NCBI RefSeq assembly: GCF_027595985.1
Contig: NC_073305.1
Span: forward strand, 169,454,172-169,518,171
Direction of reading: 5' to 3'
DNA: 64,000 nt
Source: Sorex araneus
Lineage: Eukaryota; Chordata; Mammalia; Eulipotyphla; Soricidae
In this document: positions 34,130-44,430 of the stretch, piece by piece
Layout of the letters: each line of letters starts with the position of its first letter
Numbering within the stretch: position 1 is the first letter of the stretch
Program-made: the position numbers and the translations under genes
The notes under the pieces: model-generated
Databases searched by the model: none
Told to the model about the DNA's origin: nothing
What the model saw: only the letters and a program-made list of their open reading frames with translations

Positions 34130-34461
34130 AGATGTGCCCAGAGCTGGAGATTCTTTGTCCTCTTAACCACTTCTTCGACGCTCTTGAAAGTGTTCCACAA
34201 TGCTCTCTTCCTCCTGTGCAGTTCTGGAGCCAAGTTGTTCCTCATGTTGAGTTCTCGACCCAGGTACACATAACTGCTGCATTCAGAGATGTTCGTTCCA
34301 TTGAGAATAAATGGAACATCAGGGACCAGTTTGTTTTTCATGAACATTGTTTTGGTGAGATTTAGCTGCAGTCCAACCTTTCCAGACTCATGGTTAAAGT
34401 CAGCCCGCATTTGTGCCGTTTGGCTAATGTTTGGTATTATTAGAACTTCTCTGTAGTGCAA
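34130..34461 (-). pseudogene. RTE post-RT domain fragment
   Basis: The minus-strand reading retains DFNHESGKVGLQLNLTKT, LNGTNISECSSYVYLGREL, KSVEEVVKRTKNLQLWAHL and LPALTYASET. It corresponds to the region after the catalytic FADD. It includes the segment that copy 1 lacks after ELCRKK. It stops at the inversion junction on one side and a stop codon on the other. Confidence 0.8.
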
Positions 34462-34526
34462 AATTCCACTTCACAGAGCAAGGACAAAGGACTGCAAAGT
34501 TTAAGTTTTAGAAGAGAACCTCCAGA

Positions 34527-35466
34527 ATGACCACCAACTGGGAGCTCTTTGTCACTACTGAGGCAACGTGGGAAGATGCCATCACTGTTAACATCAATGA
34601 GGAATACGATCAGCACCTCCATGACTGCAAGAGGAATGCCAAGAGTGGGAAAGTCACAAACAGATGCCTGTCTTCGGAGACTCTCGAGCTCATTCCCCAA
34701 TGTGGCATGGCACAAGCATCAAACAATCACAAGCTAATGTCCGAGCTGGCAAAGCTGTGCAGAAAACCGATAAAGGAAGACCTCAAAAAGAGAAGAGCAG
34801 CAGTGTAGCCGATGCAGCAGAAGCTGGGAAAAGGAACACTCGCTTGTCCTTTGCCAACTACAAGACCAAGATGACTGCCCTCTGACCTCCTAATGGATCT
34901 ATCACATCTTCCAGAATGGCAATGGAGAGAATTATTCGCAACTTCTACTTGGATCTCTTCAACAGCCACATCCACCTGCCCACATACCGAATTGCACAGG
35001 ATGGATATGTCATTCCCAATGTCTTCCCTTCTGGAATCCGACACTTCATTTTGTCAGTAAAGATAAAGACTCGTACAGCACCCGGTCCAGACAAGGTCAG
35101 ACCTGAACACCTGAAGAATCTGCCACCAGCACTCGTCAATATATTGGCTCGGCTCTTCACACCTACCTGTCCAAATGCAATGTTCCATCCCAATGGAAAG
35201 CCAGCAGGACTGTTCTGTTATACAAGAAGGGAGACATCCACGACATCAGCAACTATTGCCCAATCTGCCTGTTATCAGTCTTGTACAAGTTGTTCATTCG
35301 AGTCATCCTGAATAGAATAGGCAGAACACTAGACGAAGGACAACCATGCGAGCAAGCCAAGTTCTGTAAAGGATTCGGCACAATCGACCATATCCACACA
35401 GTGACCATGTTCATTGAAGTTTCGCAAGAGTTCAAGATGCTGCTCTGTCTAACGTTCATCAATTAA
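34527..35466 (+). pseudogene. RTE linker and RT fragments in the inverted half
   Basis: Successive frames encode the endonuclease-RT linker (TTNWELF ... LAKLCRKPIKEDLKKRRAAV) and the RT N-terminal half (HLPTYRIAQDGYVIP, RTAPGPDKVRPEHLKNLPPALV, LFIRVILNRIGRTLDEGQPCEQ). Frameshifts separate the pieces. Several stops follow, including one in the first catalytic motif (AATTAAAAGA where copy 1 reads IDLKK). This half holds the linker deleted in copy 1. Confidence 0.8.
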
Positions 35467-36102
35467 AAGAAGACCTTTGATTCTGTTGAGACTGAAGTGG
35501 TCATCGATGCCCTAGCCAAACAGGGTGTTCAAACTCAGTACATCAAGATCCTCCGTGAGCTATATTACAGATTCACCACCAGGATCTCACCATTCTACAA
35601 GAAAGTGATCATTGACATAAAGAGAGGGATTCACAGGTTGATACCATTTCACTGAAACTCTTCAGTGCCACCCTCAAGAACGTCATGTGACAACTGGAAT
35701 GGGAAGAAGTGGGAGTGAAGGTAGATGGTCAGCAACTACACCACCTCCGCTTCACTGATGACATCATTCTAATAACACCAAATCACAGTACTTTAACCAA
35801 AAAAAAATTGTACAACAATAATCCAAAGATATTTGCCTAGCTCTTTTTTATTGCTGTTAAACTATCACAATTCACATTTTTATGAAAAATAGAAGTTAAT
35901 GTCCTTGTCCTTAGCAATTTTTTTCAAAATATTTTGAACAATTTTACTTAGATACTTGATTTAGATAAAATTGTCTCTTTTCCAAAAACATAAATCATGG
36001 GATTTTTTTAACATTTCCAGATCCCATGAACAATGGATTAAACTGAACTTGCAAATGTGAATTAGACTTGTCTCAATTAAAAATGAATACTTATGGTGAC
36101 CT

Positions 36103-36605
36103 TCCTGCACTAACATATGCCTCAGAGACCTGGGCCCTATGAAAACAGGATGAGAACTCTATATTCCTCCCGAAGAGGAATCTAAAGAGCTCTGCTAGGA
36201 GTATCACGTCTCACTCAAGTGAGAGAAGGAAGCTGGAGTTCCGACCTCCGTCGACGATCAAGAATCAGGGATGCTGTCTCATTTGCTAAGGCATTGAAAA
36301 TCAGATGGGCCGGACACATAATGCGATTTGGAAATGACCACTGAATTAGAGCCGTTACTGACTGGATTCCATGAAACATCAACCTAACTTAAGTGGCCGC
36401 CCACCTAAGGCAGTATGGATGGTACCACCTATGGATGGTCAGACTTCTTCATCAAGACCCTGAATGAATGGCTTGAGGCTCTTCCTGTTTCTGGAGTGAG
36501 CAGATGCCATTGGGCTACACTAGCATGCAATAGGGATAAATGGAGAAGTTACCAGAGCCTGCTCAAGCAAATTGATGAGCAATGGAATGACAAGTGATAC
36601 AAGTG
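36103..36605 (+). mobile_element. RTE LINE copy 3, 5'-truncated 3' end
   Basis: The fragment encodes the C-terminal part of the RTE ORF with stops: LTYASETWAL, LGVSRLTQVREG, IRDAVSFAKALKIRWAGHIM. A final frame then reads MDGTTYGWSDFFIKTLNEW through KQIDEQWNDK to a TGA at the 3' end. The 3' terminus is a short tandem tail (AAGTGATAC units) rather than poly(A), as usual for RTE elements. A 10-bp TSD, ATGGTGACCT, flanks it at 36093-36102 and 36606-36615. The last about 60 bases match the 3' end of the RTE-tailed SINEs. Confidence 0.88.
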
Positions 36606-37243
36606 ATGGTGACCTCAGTTATAATTAGGAAAGTGTCATAGGCTTTCTATTCTAGCCTTGAGTATTTAAATCTATTTTTCCTTTTTTATTCTTCTGTATT
36701 TCATCTGACTGGATTATTACACTGACAAATATTATCAGCCCTCTTTTTTCATGCCCTTTAAACAGGGTCACCCGAGGGAGCACATTCACTCTTTACTCTC
36801 ATGTGTTTTTACCTTTCGTTTTCACTCACGCTTCGTGGTATTGATGTTATAAGCATAGGAGATTTATCAGTTTAATGAAATACAGTCTCTGTCCTTATAG
36901 TGATTTTGTGGTCCAGCGAGGAAACAGACAAGAAGAAAGCATTAACAGGTTCCATAACTGGTATATAATTCTAAGTGTGTGTACTTGCTGGTCTTAAAGT
37001 GGGGGCAGGATCTAACACAGAGATGTATAATGAAGTCCAGCCCCATAGTAGTGGATTTTGACAAGATCTCAATACTCAAGAACAGGACTATTCATAACTT
37101 TCAACAGAACTACTTAGTAATGGATTAAGATCTAGTGCTCAAATCTTTTATTCCTGTTGGTAAATATCTTTATATATTCCATATTACAAAATTTAGGTGC
37201 TAGAATGATAAATTGGTAAGTTGAAAATATAGCATAAAGAAAT

Positions 37244-37409
37244 CACTGTCACTGTATCACTGTCATCCCGTAGTTCATTTGCTCAAGTCAGCACCAGTAA
37301 CGTCTTCATTTGTCCCTGACGCATGCTAGTGTAGCTCAGTGGTGTTTGCTCGCTCCAGGAACATGAAGAGCATGTTGTTGTTACTGTTTTTGGCATATCA
37401 AACATATAA
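37244..37409 (-). mobile_element. Internally deleted RTE derivative D2, 5'-truncated
   Basis: On the minus strand it reads GATATGCCAAAAACAGTAAC from the RTE 5' UTR. It then joins at about 37375 to a longer RTE 3' end (GCTCTTCATGTTCCTGGAGC, GAGCTACACTAGCATGCG) and a tail of ACAGTGAT units. The junction differs from D1, so D1 and D2 are independent deletion products. An imperfect TSD, AGCATAAAGRAAT, lies at 37231-37243 and 37410-37422. Confidence 0.78.
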
Positions 37410-37503
37410 AGCATAAAGGAATATGGAAATAATTTATTTTTGTCTATATATCTTGGTTAGTTAAAATATTTAGAGTTGGTCTTTAGGTACAATTTTGACT
37501 ACC

Positions 37504-37504
37504 T

Positions 37505-37543
<39 letters not shown>

Positions 37544-37546
37544 TTT
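37504..37546. repeat. (TTTA)n microsatellite
   Basis: About ten TTTA units at the tail of SINE A8. Confidence 0.95.
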
Positions 37547-37710
37547 GCTTTTTGGGTCACACCTGGAGATGCACAGGGGTCACTCCTGGCTCATGCACTC
37601 AGGAATTACTCCTGGCGGTGCTCGGGGGACCATATGGGATGCTGGGATTTGAACCCGGGTTGGCTGCGTGCAAGGCAAACATCCTACCCGCTGTGCTATC
37701 ACTCCAGCCC
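37512..37710 (-). mobile_element. Poly(A) tRNA SINE, copy A8, long (ATTT)n tail
   Basis: Antisense copy whose 3' tail has grown into about ten ATTT units (37504-37546), an example of a SINE tail seeding a microsatellite. The body is near consensus. Confidence 0.93.
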
Positions 37711-38370
37711 TTAATTACCCTTATTATTCTTGCCTAAATAAAAATTTTATAATTGCTCAAGTTTTGTATAATAGATCAGTTTTTGTTTTATTTCCATTAT
37801 TTTAAGGGTGCCTGCTAACACATAAAAGAGGAATTTCTGAACTTTCAGTGTTTAAAAAAAAAATTTACCCATTCTTCTAATACTCAGTCCTGCTCAAGAT
37901 TATTTTTTTATAATGAGTTAAATGAGAAAGATGCCTATTTTCTGATTTTTTAGGATGAATGTTTATTGCAATATACCAACATTCTTCAATTTTCTGTAGA
38001 AAAAAAATTATTGGATCAAGCTATGTTTGAATGAAATAGGCCTATAGTTTTATGTAGGCATCCCGTTTTGGGTAACTTTACCAGGAATAAAACATTGATT
38101 TTTTTTTGTTAGTTCTCTTCTCAGTTTCTTAAAAATCTCTGCAAACATGGGGGAAGATTTGTCTTACCAGGATGGGCCATGATTTTCATCCAATTTATTC
38201 CAGAACTCCAAAGGTTCACAACTTACCAGAGGAGTCCTGGGCTTTTGTATTAATTAAAACACTTTCCTTTCTTGAAGAAACACAACACACATGCTTTAGA
38301 AGAGACAAATTCCACAGAGGTAGGTACAATATGAATTAATGAATAGTATAAAGAGATGCTGCACCCTAAT

Positions 38371-38965
38371 TGTTTTTTTTAAATTTTTTAAATTTTATTG
38401 AATTACCATGAGATAGTTACAAGCTTTCATGTTTGGATTACAATCTCACAATGATCAAACACTCATTCATCCACAAGTGCACATTCCCCACCACCAATAT
38501 CCTGGCTATAGCCCCCCCCTTTCCTACCCTCCCCTGCCTCTATGGCAGACAGTATCCCCCACACTCTCTATCCACTTTTGGGCATTATGGCTTGCAACCC
38601 AGACACTGAGAGGTCATCATGTTTGGTCCATTATCTACTTTCAGCATGCATCTCCCATCCCAACTGGTTCCTCCAGCCATCATTTTCTTAGTGATCCCTT
38701 CTCTATTCCATCTGCCTTCTCCCCTCTGCTCATAAAGCAGTCTTCCAACTAGGGGGCAATCCCCCTGGCCCTTGTATCTACTGTCCTTGCGTGTCAGCCT
38801 CATGTGATGTTATTTTATACTCCACTAATGAGTGCAGTCCTTCTATGTCTGTCCCTCTCTTTCTGACTCATTTCACTTAGAATGATACTCTCCATGTCTA
38901 TCCATTTATAAGCAAATTTTATGACTTCTTCATCTCTCCTAATAGCTGCAGAGTAATCCATTGAC
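38371..38965 (-). mobile_element. L1 3' UTR, antisense, young
   Basis: Very similar to 33114-33603 over about 490 bases in the same orientation and longer at its right end (CTCATTTCACTTAGAATG). The T-rich tail lies at about 38371-38385. Confidence 0.88.
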
Positions 38966-39100
38966 TACACCCTATTTGTGATGGCATTAATTACAAGGCA
39001 GTGAGGATGAGCTCAGACAGATGACAATGAAAGTCAAAGAAAAGCAAGGATGAAGGATAGCTGACCTGGGCTTTGAGTTGAGTAGCTTTTCTTTTCTTTT

Positions 39101-39314
39101 TTTAAAAAAAATTTATTTATTTATTTATTTATTTATTGTTATTTTTTTGCTTTATGGGTCACACCCAGCGATGCTCAGGGGTTACTCCTGGCTTTGCACT
39201 CAGGAATTACTCCTGGCAGTGCTTGGGGGACCATATGGGATGCCGGGGATCGAACCCAGGTCGGCCGCGTGCAAGGCAAACACCCTACCCGCTGTGCTAT
39301 CACTCCAGCCCCCT
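39101..39314 (-). mobile_element. Poly(A) tRNA SINE, copy A9
   Basis: Antisense copy with (TTTA)n tail and perfect 15-bp TSD CTTTTCTTTTCTTTT at 39086-39100 and 39315-39329. It inserted into a pyrimidine-rich site. Confidence 0.93.
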
Positions 39315-39329
39315 CTTTTCTTTTCTTTT

Positions 39330-40464
39330 ATCTTCTTTTTTCCCAGAGTGATGGAAGGAAAACTAAAAATTACCAGATGGAATAAAACAACACTTTCTGG
39401 TATTAAAGATTTTATAATTTGCTAAATAAAATTTATTTTAGAAAGAAGGAATTTAAAAAATCATAAAGTTGAGAGTTAATCATGAAAACTAGAACTAAGT
39501 TGAATCAAAAGTGCCCTGAAATAGAAAATCATGAAAACTAGAATACCATAGAACTTAATTCATTAAAATAAAAAAAACACAAACCTATGATTTTGTATAA
39601 CGAATTAATTCTTTTATTATTCAGAAGTGATATAGAATTTCTCAGACAAATATGAGGCAATTAGTTGACAAAAGAAACGTTCAAAGTTCTTCAGAGAAAG
39701 GAGTAAATACAAGTAAAACAAAACATGTTGCTTTTTATTCTTAATTATTCAATATATAATACTTGTCCAAGAGAATACTGACAACAATTTGTTTGGAACT
39801 TATGGAATTTTCAGAAAAAATATTAGATTGAAAGAAAGAATTAACAATACTTTGTTAAAAGGTAATTTTAGTACTTGTGAAGTCATATAGTGTTATTTGA
39901 AATAACACTATATTTCACAGTATATTGCAAAACCTGACCAAATCTTAAAGAATTTCTAGAAGAGATTCAATTGATTTGGTAAGACACTAGAGTAAAGGAA
40001 ATAATATAAAATACTCAACTAAAATAGAAAAAAAAATTAGGAAAAGATAAAAGAAATACCAAAAAGGTGCGACAAGAGAAATAATTAATACTAGTTGCAA
40101 AAAATGGAAAACTATATCATTAATTACTTTAAACACAGATTTTTAAATTTACTAATTTAAAGATAGAGATGACTAGAATAATTGCAAAATTATATTCAAC
40201 TATATGTTGTCCATAAGAATTCCATTTTAAGTATAAATACAGATAAATTAAAAGAAATTTAAAAAGATGCACACAATTAAAGGGAATTTACAGTATTCAT
40301 ACTCATGTTATTGAAATTAACTTTGGTAAAAAAAATCAATAATTACTAGATGGAGCTCCCTGTGTTCTAGCCACTACATTATTAAAATCCTAATGCCTAG
40401 TATAATGGTTTAGGAGGCAGGGCCTTGAGAAAATGATTAGGTAATGCAAAAATGATACAAATAT
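39330..40464. other. AT-rich intergenic DNA, possibly old LINE
   Basis: Very A-rich, with faint L1/HAL1-like wording at 40160-40300. Too degraded to assign. Confidence 0.45.
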
Positions 40465-40640
40465 ATGGACCAGGTAGCTCAAAGGACAGGGCACATACTT
40501 TGAGTGATAGAGTCCTCAATTTCATCTCTGGTTCAATTTCCTGCACCATAAACTCTCCTTCATGGAACACAAGAGGAACCCTAACCCTAAACACTGATTT
40601 GGGAGTAGCCTCTAAGGACCACTAGGTGTGGCCCCTAAAT
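40465..40640 (+). mobile_element. Old tRNA-SINE
   Basis: CCAGGTAGCTCAAAGGACAG head, CTAGGTGTGGCCCCTAAATC end, very diverged between. Confidence 0.45.
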
Positions 40641-40775
40641 CTACCATATATATTAGAGAAAGAGTGTACACACATACATACATATATATGTATATACATA
40701 CACATATATGTACATTACTTTTATAAGGATATATATACACATATATTTTTTAAAGGCATAAAATCACTTGTTTTT

Positions 40776-40937
40776 CCCTTTTTGGGTCACACTGGCGATG
40801 CACAGGGGTAACTCCTGGCTCATGCACTCAGGAACTACTCCTGGCGGTGTTCGGGGGACCGTATGGAATGCTGGGTTCAAACCCAGGTCGGCAGCGTGTA
40901 AGGCAAACGCCCTACCGGCTGTGTTATCGCTCTGGAA
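40776..40937 (-). mobile_element. Poly(A) tRNA SINE, copy A10
   Basis: Antisense copy, short tail, head slightly diverged (GCTGTGTTATCGCTCTGG). No clear TSD. Confidence 0.88.
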
Positions 40938-41379
40938 CAAGAGCACTTCTTTGCTCTTTGGCTATGTGAGGATATAAAGAGAGGTTTGTCACCCAAAAGA
41001 GACTACTCAGCCAACTATGTTGGCACACTGATCTCAGACACGCATACTTAAGAACTGAGAAAAAAAATTCTGTAGTTAGTAAACCACCCTCTCCATGGTA
41101 TTTTATTGTCCCAAGTTTAACACAACACTGTAGAGTAATGGAGGCCATTTCCAAGAAAAAAATCTTTAATGTATATGCAACTAACAGCTGAGCATCAAAT
41201 ACCTAAGGGCATAAATATTATAGAAGAGGAAGGAGGAAGACAAATTCAGTGTTATAGTAGAATAACCCAACACCCTTCCATTAGTAACTGACAGGCCCAG
41301 CGGGCAGGAAATCAGTAATGACATAATTGAACTGAAGAATACCATCAATCAACTGGGGTGAACTGACATCCATTCAACA

Positions 41380-42181
41380 ACTTTCTTGCTTTTGTTGTTA
41401 CTCCATCCCAACTGGCAAAGTATATATTCAACTCTGATCACATGGAATCTTATGACAACAGAACACACTCTGTACCATAAAATACATCTTAACAAGATGA
41501 ATAGAAATGGTACAACATATGCTTTCAAACCACAATGAAATTCAATTAGAGATCGGTAACAGAAAGACATCTGGAAAAAGTATAGAAAATGATACAATGT
41601 ATTTTAAAATAACAAATGGGCTAAGAAGAAATCTTAAAAATTTGTAAATATTTTAAATAAAGTGAAGTAGTTTATCAAGATTTATAGGATTAAGTGAAAA
41701 TTGTGATAACATTCAGTGTCCTTAATGCATATAGTAGGAAAAAAGAAAGAGTAAAAAATAAAACAAAAAAACTGCAAGTTTCCACCTTACGAAATAAAAA
41801 GAACAATGTAAATACTAAGTGAGCTGAAGAAAATAAATAATATAAATAAAAACAAAAACCAGGAAGGGAGTTGCGGGCTGAATGAGGGCTAGAGACTGAG
41901 CACAGTGGCCACTCAACACCTTTATTGCAAACCACAACAGCTAATTAGAGAGAGAGAACAGAAGGGAATGCCCTGCCACAGTGGCAGGGTGGGGTGGGGG
42001 GAGATGGGATTGGGGAGGGTGGGAGGGATGCTGGGTTTACTGGTGGTGGAGTATGGGCACTGGTGAAGGGATGGGTTCCCGAACTTTGTATGAGGGAAGC
42101 ATAAGCACAAAAGTGTATAAATCTGTAACTGTACCCTCACGGTGATTCACTAATTAAAAGTAAATAAATTAAAAAAAAAAC
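41380..42181 (+). mobile_element. L1 fragments: ORF2 piece and 3' end with poly(A)
   Basis: 41380-41660 keeps L1 ORF2 phrases (AACCACAATGAAATTCAATTAG, GGTAACAGAAAGACATCTGG). 41865-42181 is an L1 3' UTR ending CACGGTGATTCACTAATTAAA plus A-run. The two may be one internally deleted element or two. Confidence 0.7.
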
Positions 42182-42788
42182 AAAAAAACCCCCAATAGTT
42201 GAAAATGAAAAGCTAAAATAAAATACACATTAGTATTAGAATTAATTACCTTGGTAATTAGTTTAGTATTAGATTTACTAAACTCACCTAAAAAATGTCT
42301 GCAATAACAGAAAAATGACATAAATTCTGATTAAAGAAATGACACATCTCAATAAATGTATATGCCATGTTTATGGGTGGGAAAATTTAACATTGTTAAA
42401 ATGTCAATTCTTCTCAGCAAGATATAGAGGCATTCAATATAGTCCCAATCAATATTCTCTAGAGTTAACTAGATTGGCACCTTTGACCCTTGTCCATTGC
42501 GTGTCAGTCCCAGAGAATGAGGACAGACAAACACATTGAGAGACATACAAACACACACGGACAGTCCAAGCTTCAGGTCACTTGTTTAGCTATCAGTAGT
42601 CTCACAGGCCGGCCATTTATATAATACTATATTTCTCCCCCATTACCCCACCAGCATCCAAACAGGTAAACAATTGTTGACAGAGACATTAAGCACAGTT
42701 AGTAAATGCGTCAATATTCAATAGGGACATAAAGATCTAGGCTGGGATACTTTAAATACCAGAGACACGTTTAAAATATAAAGTCTTG

Positions 42789-42981
42789 GGGCTGGAGCAA
42801 TAGCACAGCGGGTAGGGCGTTTGCCTTGCACGCGGTAGACCTGGGTTAGATTCCCAGCATCCCATATGGTCCCCTGAGCACCGCCAGGAGTGATTCCTGA
42901 GTGCATGAGCCAGGAGTAACCCCTGAGCATCGCCGGGTGTGACCCAAAAAGCAAAAAATAAATAAATAAATAAAAATAAAA
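42789..42981 (+). mobile_element. Poly(A) tRNA SINE, copy A11
   Basis: Near-consensus copy starting GGCTGGAGCAATAGCACAGC with (AAAT)n tail. Perfect 17-bp TSD at 42772-42788 and 42982-42998. A good reference copy for the A family. Confidence 0.95.
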
Positions 42982-43354
42982 TAAAATATAAAGTCTTGAC
43001 AGTTTCCTGCTTTATTTTTGCCCCTGTAATCCCTACATATAAAAGGCCGTAAGCATTCATATTCTATACTTTCTTGGTGTATTTGGCATATATTTCTTAT
43101 CTATCCTATTCGTTCCTGTTATACTATTCTTTCCTGGGTGTAGGTTTTGCAAACCCTGTGCATTCTAAGACCTAAACTGTTTCATCTAGGGGCATAACCC
43201 ATGCTTGGGGTTTGTTGTTAGGGAGGCAAATTTTTACAAACTTTCAGTTTTTTAAAACTGATTTTAAAATATATACACAAATACAAGAAAAATACAAAAA
43301 AAGACACAAAACCAAAGTGGTACGATGGACACTGGCAATAAAACTTACTCTATG

Positions 43355-43520
43355 CCATAGAGACAGTATAGTGGGAGGGCATGTGCCTTGCATGTGGCTG
43401 AACCTGTTTTGATCCCCAGCACTCTAAGTTCCCCTGACCCCACCAGTAGTAATTCCTGAACAAAGAGCCAGGAGTAAGCCCTGAGCACCACTGCGTATGG
43501 CACAAATACCAAAACAATTA
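43355..43520 (+). mobile_element. Old poly(A)-type tRNA SINE
   Basis: GAGACAGTATAGTGGGAGGGC, CCTTGCATGTGGCTG, TTTTGATCCCCAGCAC and GCCAGGAGTAAGCCCTGAGC in A-family order. Confidence 0.8.
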
Positions 43521-43609
43521 TCTTTACTCTATAGCTACAATGATTAAGACTCTGTGGCATTGGAAAAAAAGACAAGCAAAGTGATCATTAGAACAGAGCA
43601 GAGAACCCT

Positions 43610-44255
43610 GAAGAAAAAAAAAACACCCATAAATACATCCAACTAACTTTTGACAAAGGAACTAAATCAGCTCAATGGAGCAAAGATAATCTTTTTAATA
43701 AATGGTACTGGAACAATAACCATGCATAGGGAGAAAAAATTATTCATGTATGAATCTTATACCTCTCACGAAAATGAACCCCACATGGGCCATAGACCTA
43801 AACATAAAATACAGAAAGCTAAAACTTCTGGAAAATAAAAAACACCAGAGGCACAATCATAAAATAAAATATTTATAATCTAGATTTCATTGAAACATAA
43901 ATTTTCTGCTCTGCAAAAATACTAGTAAGAAAATGAAAAAGTAACCTCATATTGGTAGAAAGTACCAATAGCAACATGTCTGATAAGATTGTATGAAACA
44001 TACAAAGAATGGATAAAATTCAACAAAAAAATGCAACTCAACTTAAAATATCCACATACAAAAATCAGTCTGAAAAGACTATATGATACCAAATTATTCC
44101 AACTATATGGCATTTTGGAACAAACAATATTATCGGACCCCTAAAACTGTTGACAATGACTCAGGCAAAGGAAGTAAGAAATAGTTGGAGATCTGGGCAT
44201 TTGGGGGTGAGTGAAGCTATTTAGAATGATACTCTAGTGCGGAAATATGACATCA
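43610..44255 (+). mobile_element. L1 ORF2 3' fragment
   Basis: TTTTGACAAAGGAACTAAATC, AATAAATGGTACTGGAACAA and CATGGGCCATAGACCTAAAC are typical L1 ORF2 phrases in order. Multiple stops. Confidence 0.8.
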
Positions 44256-44367
44256 CATATCTGCTAAAAGTCATGAAATAGCAACATAAAGTGAACCATA
44301 ATTTAATTATAGACTTTATTAATTTTTTAAGTCTGGTTAGCATCAATCTTCAATACATAGTTATAGT

Positions 44368-44368
44368 T

Positions 44369-44400
<32 letters not shown>

Positions 44401-44430
44401 AAAGAGAGAGGGAAGGAAAGGAGGAAGGGA
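44368..44430. repeat. (TG)n/(AG)n compound microsatellite
   Basis: (TG)n followed by (AG)n and GGAAGG-type purine-rich sequence. Confidence 0.92.

Larger units (their letters stand above)
33640..35779 (-). mobile_element. RTE LINE copy 2, 5'-inverted (twin-primed) insertion
   Basis: The element has two halves in opposite orientation. 33640-34442 holds the 3' half on the minus strand; it starts after FADD with LIIPNISQTAQM and runs to the 3' end and its repeat tail. 34443-35779 holds the 5' half on the plus strand, from the endonuclease-RT linker (MTTNWELF) to TDDIILITP. Both halves break at the same element position, around CTAATAACACCAAA. The whole is flanked by an 11-bp TSD, AAATCACAGTA, at 33629-33639 and 35780-35790. 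Read on the minus strand, this is an inverted 5' segment followed by a forward 3' segment, the signature of twin priming. Stops and frameshifts interrupt both halves. Confidence 0.9.

Noticed and set aside
39078..39425. Frames with GYSWLCTQELLLAVLGGPYGM-type peptides, repeated at many places
   Set aside because: Antisense translation of the poly(A) tRNA SINE; appears wherever that SINE occurs and is not a gene family.
40570..40592. CCCTAACCCTAAA, telomere-like
   Set aside because: Only two units, inside an old SINE; far too short for an interstitial telomeric array.
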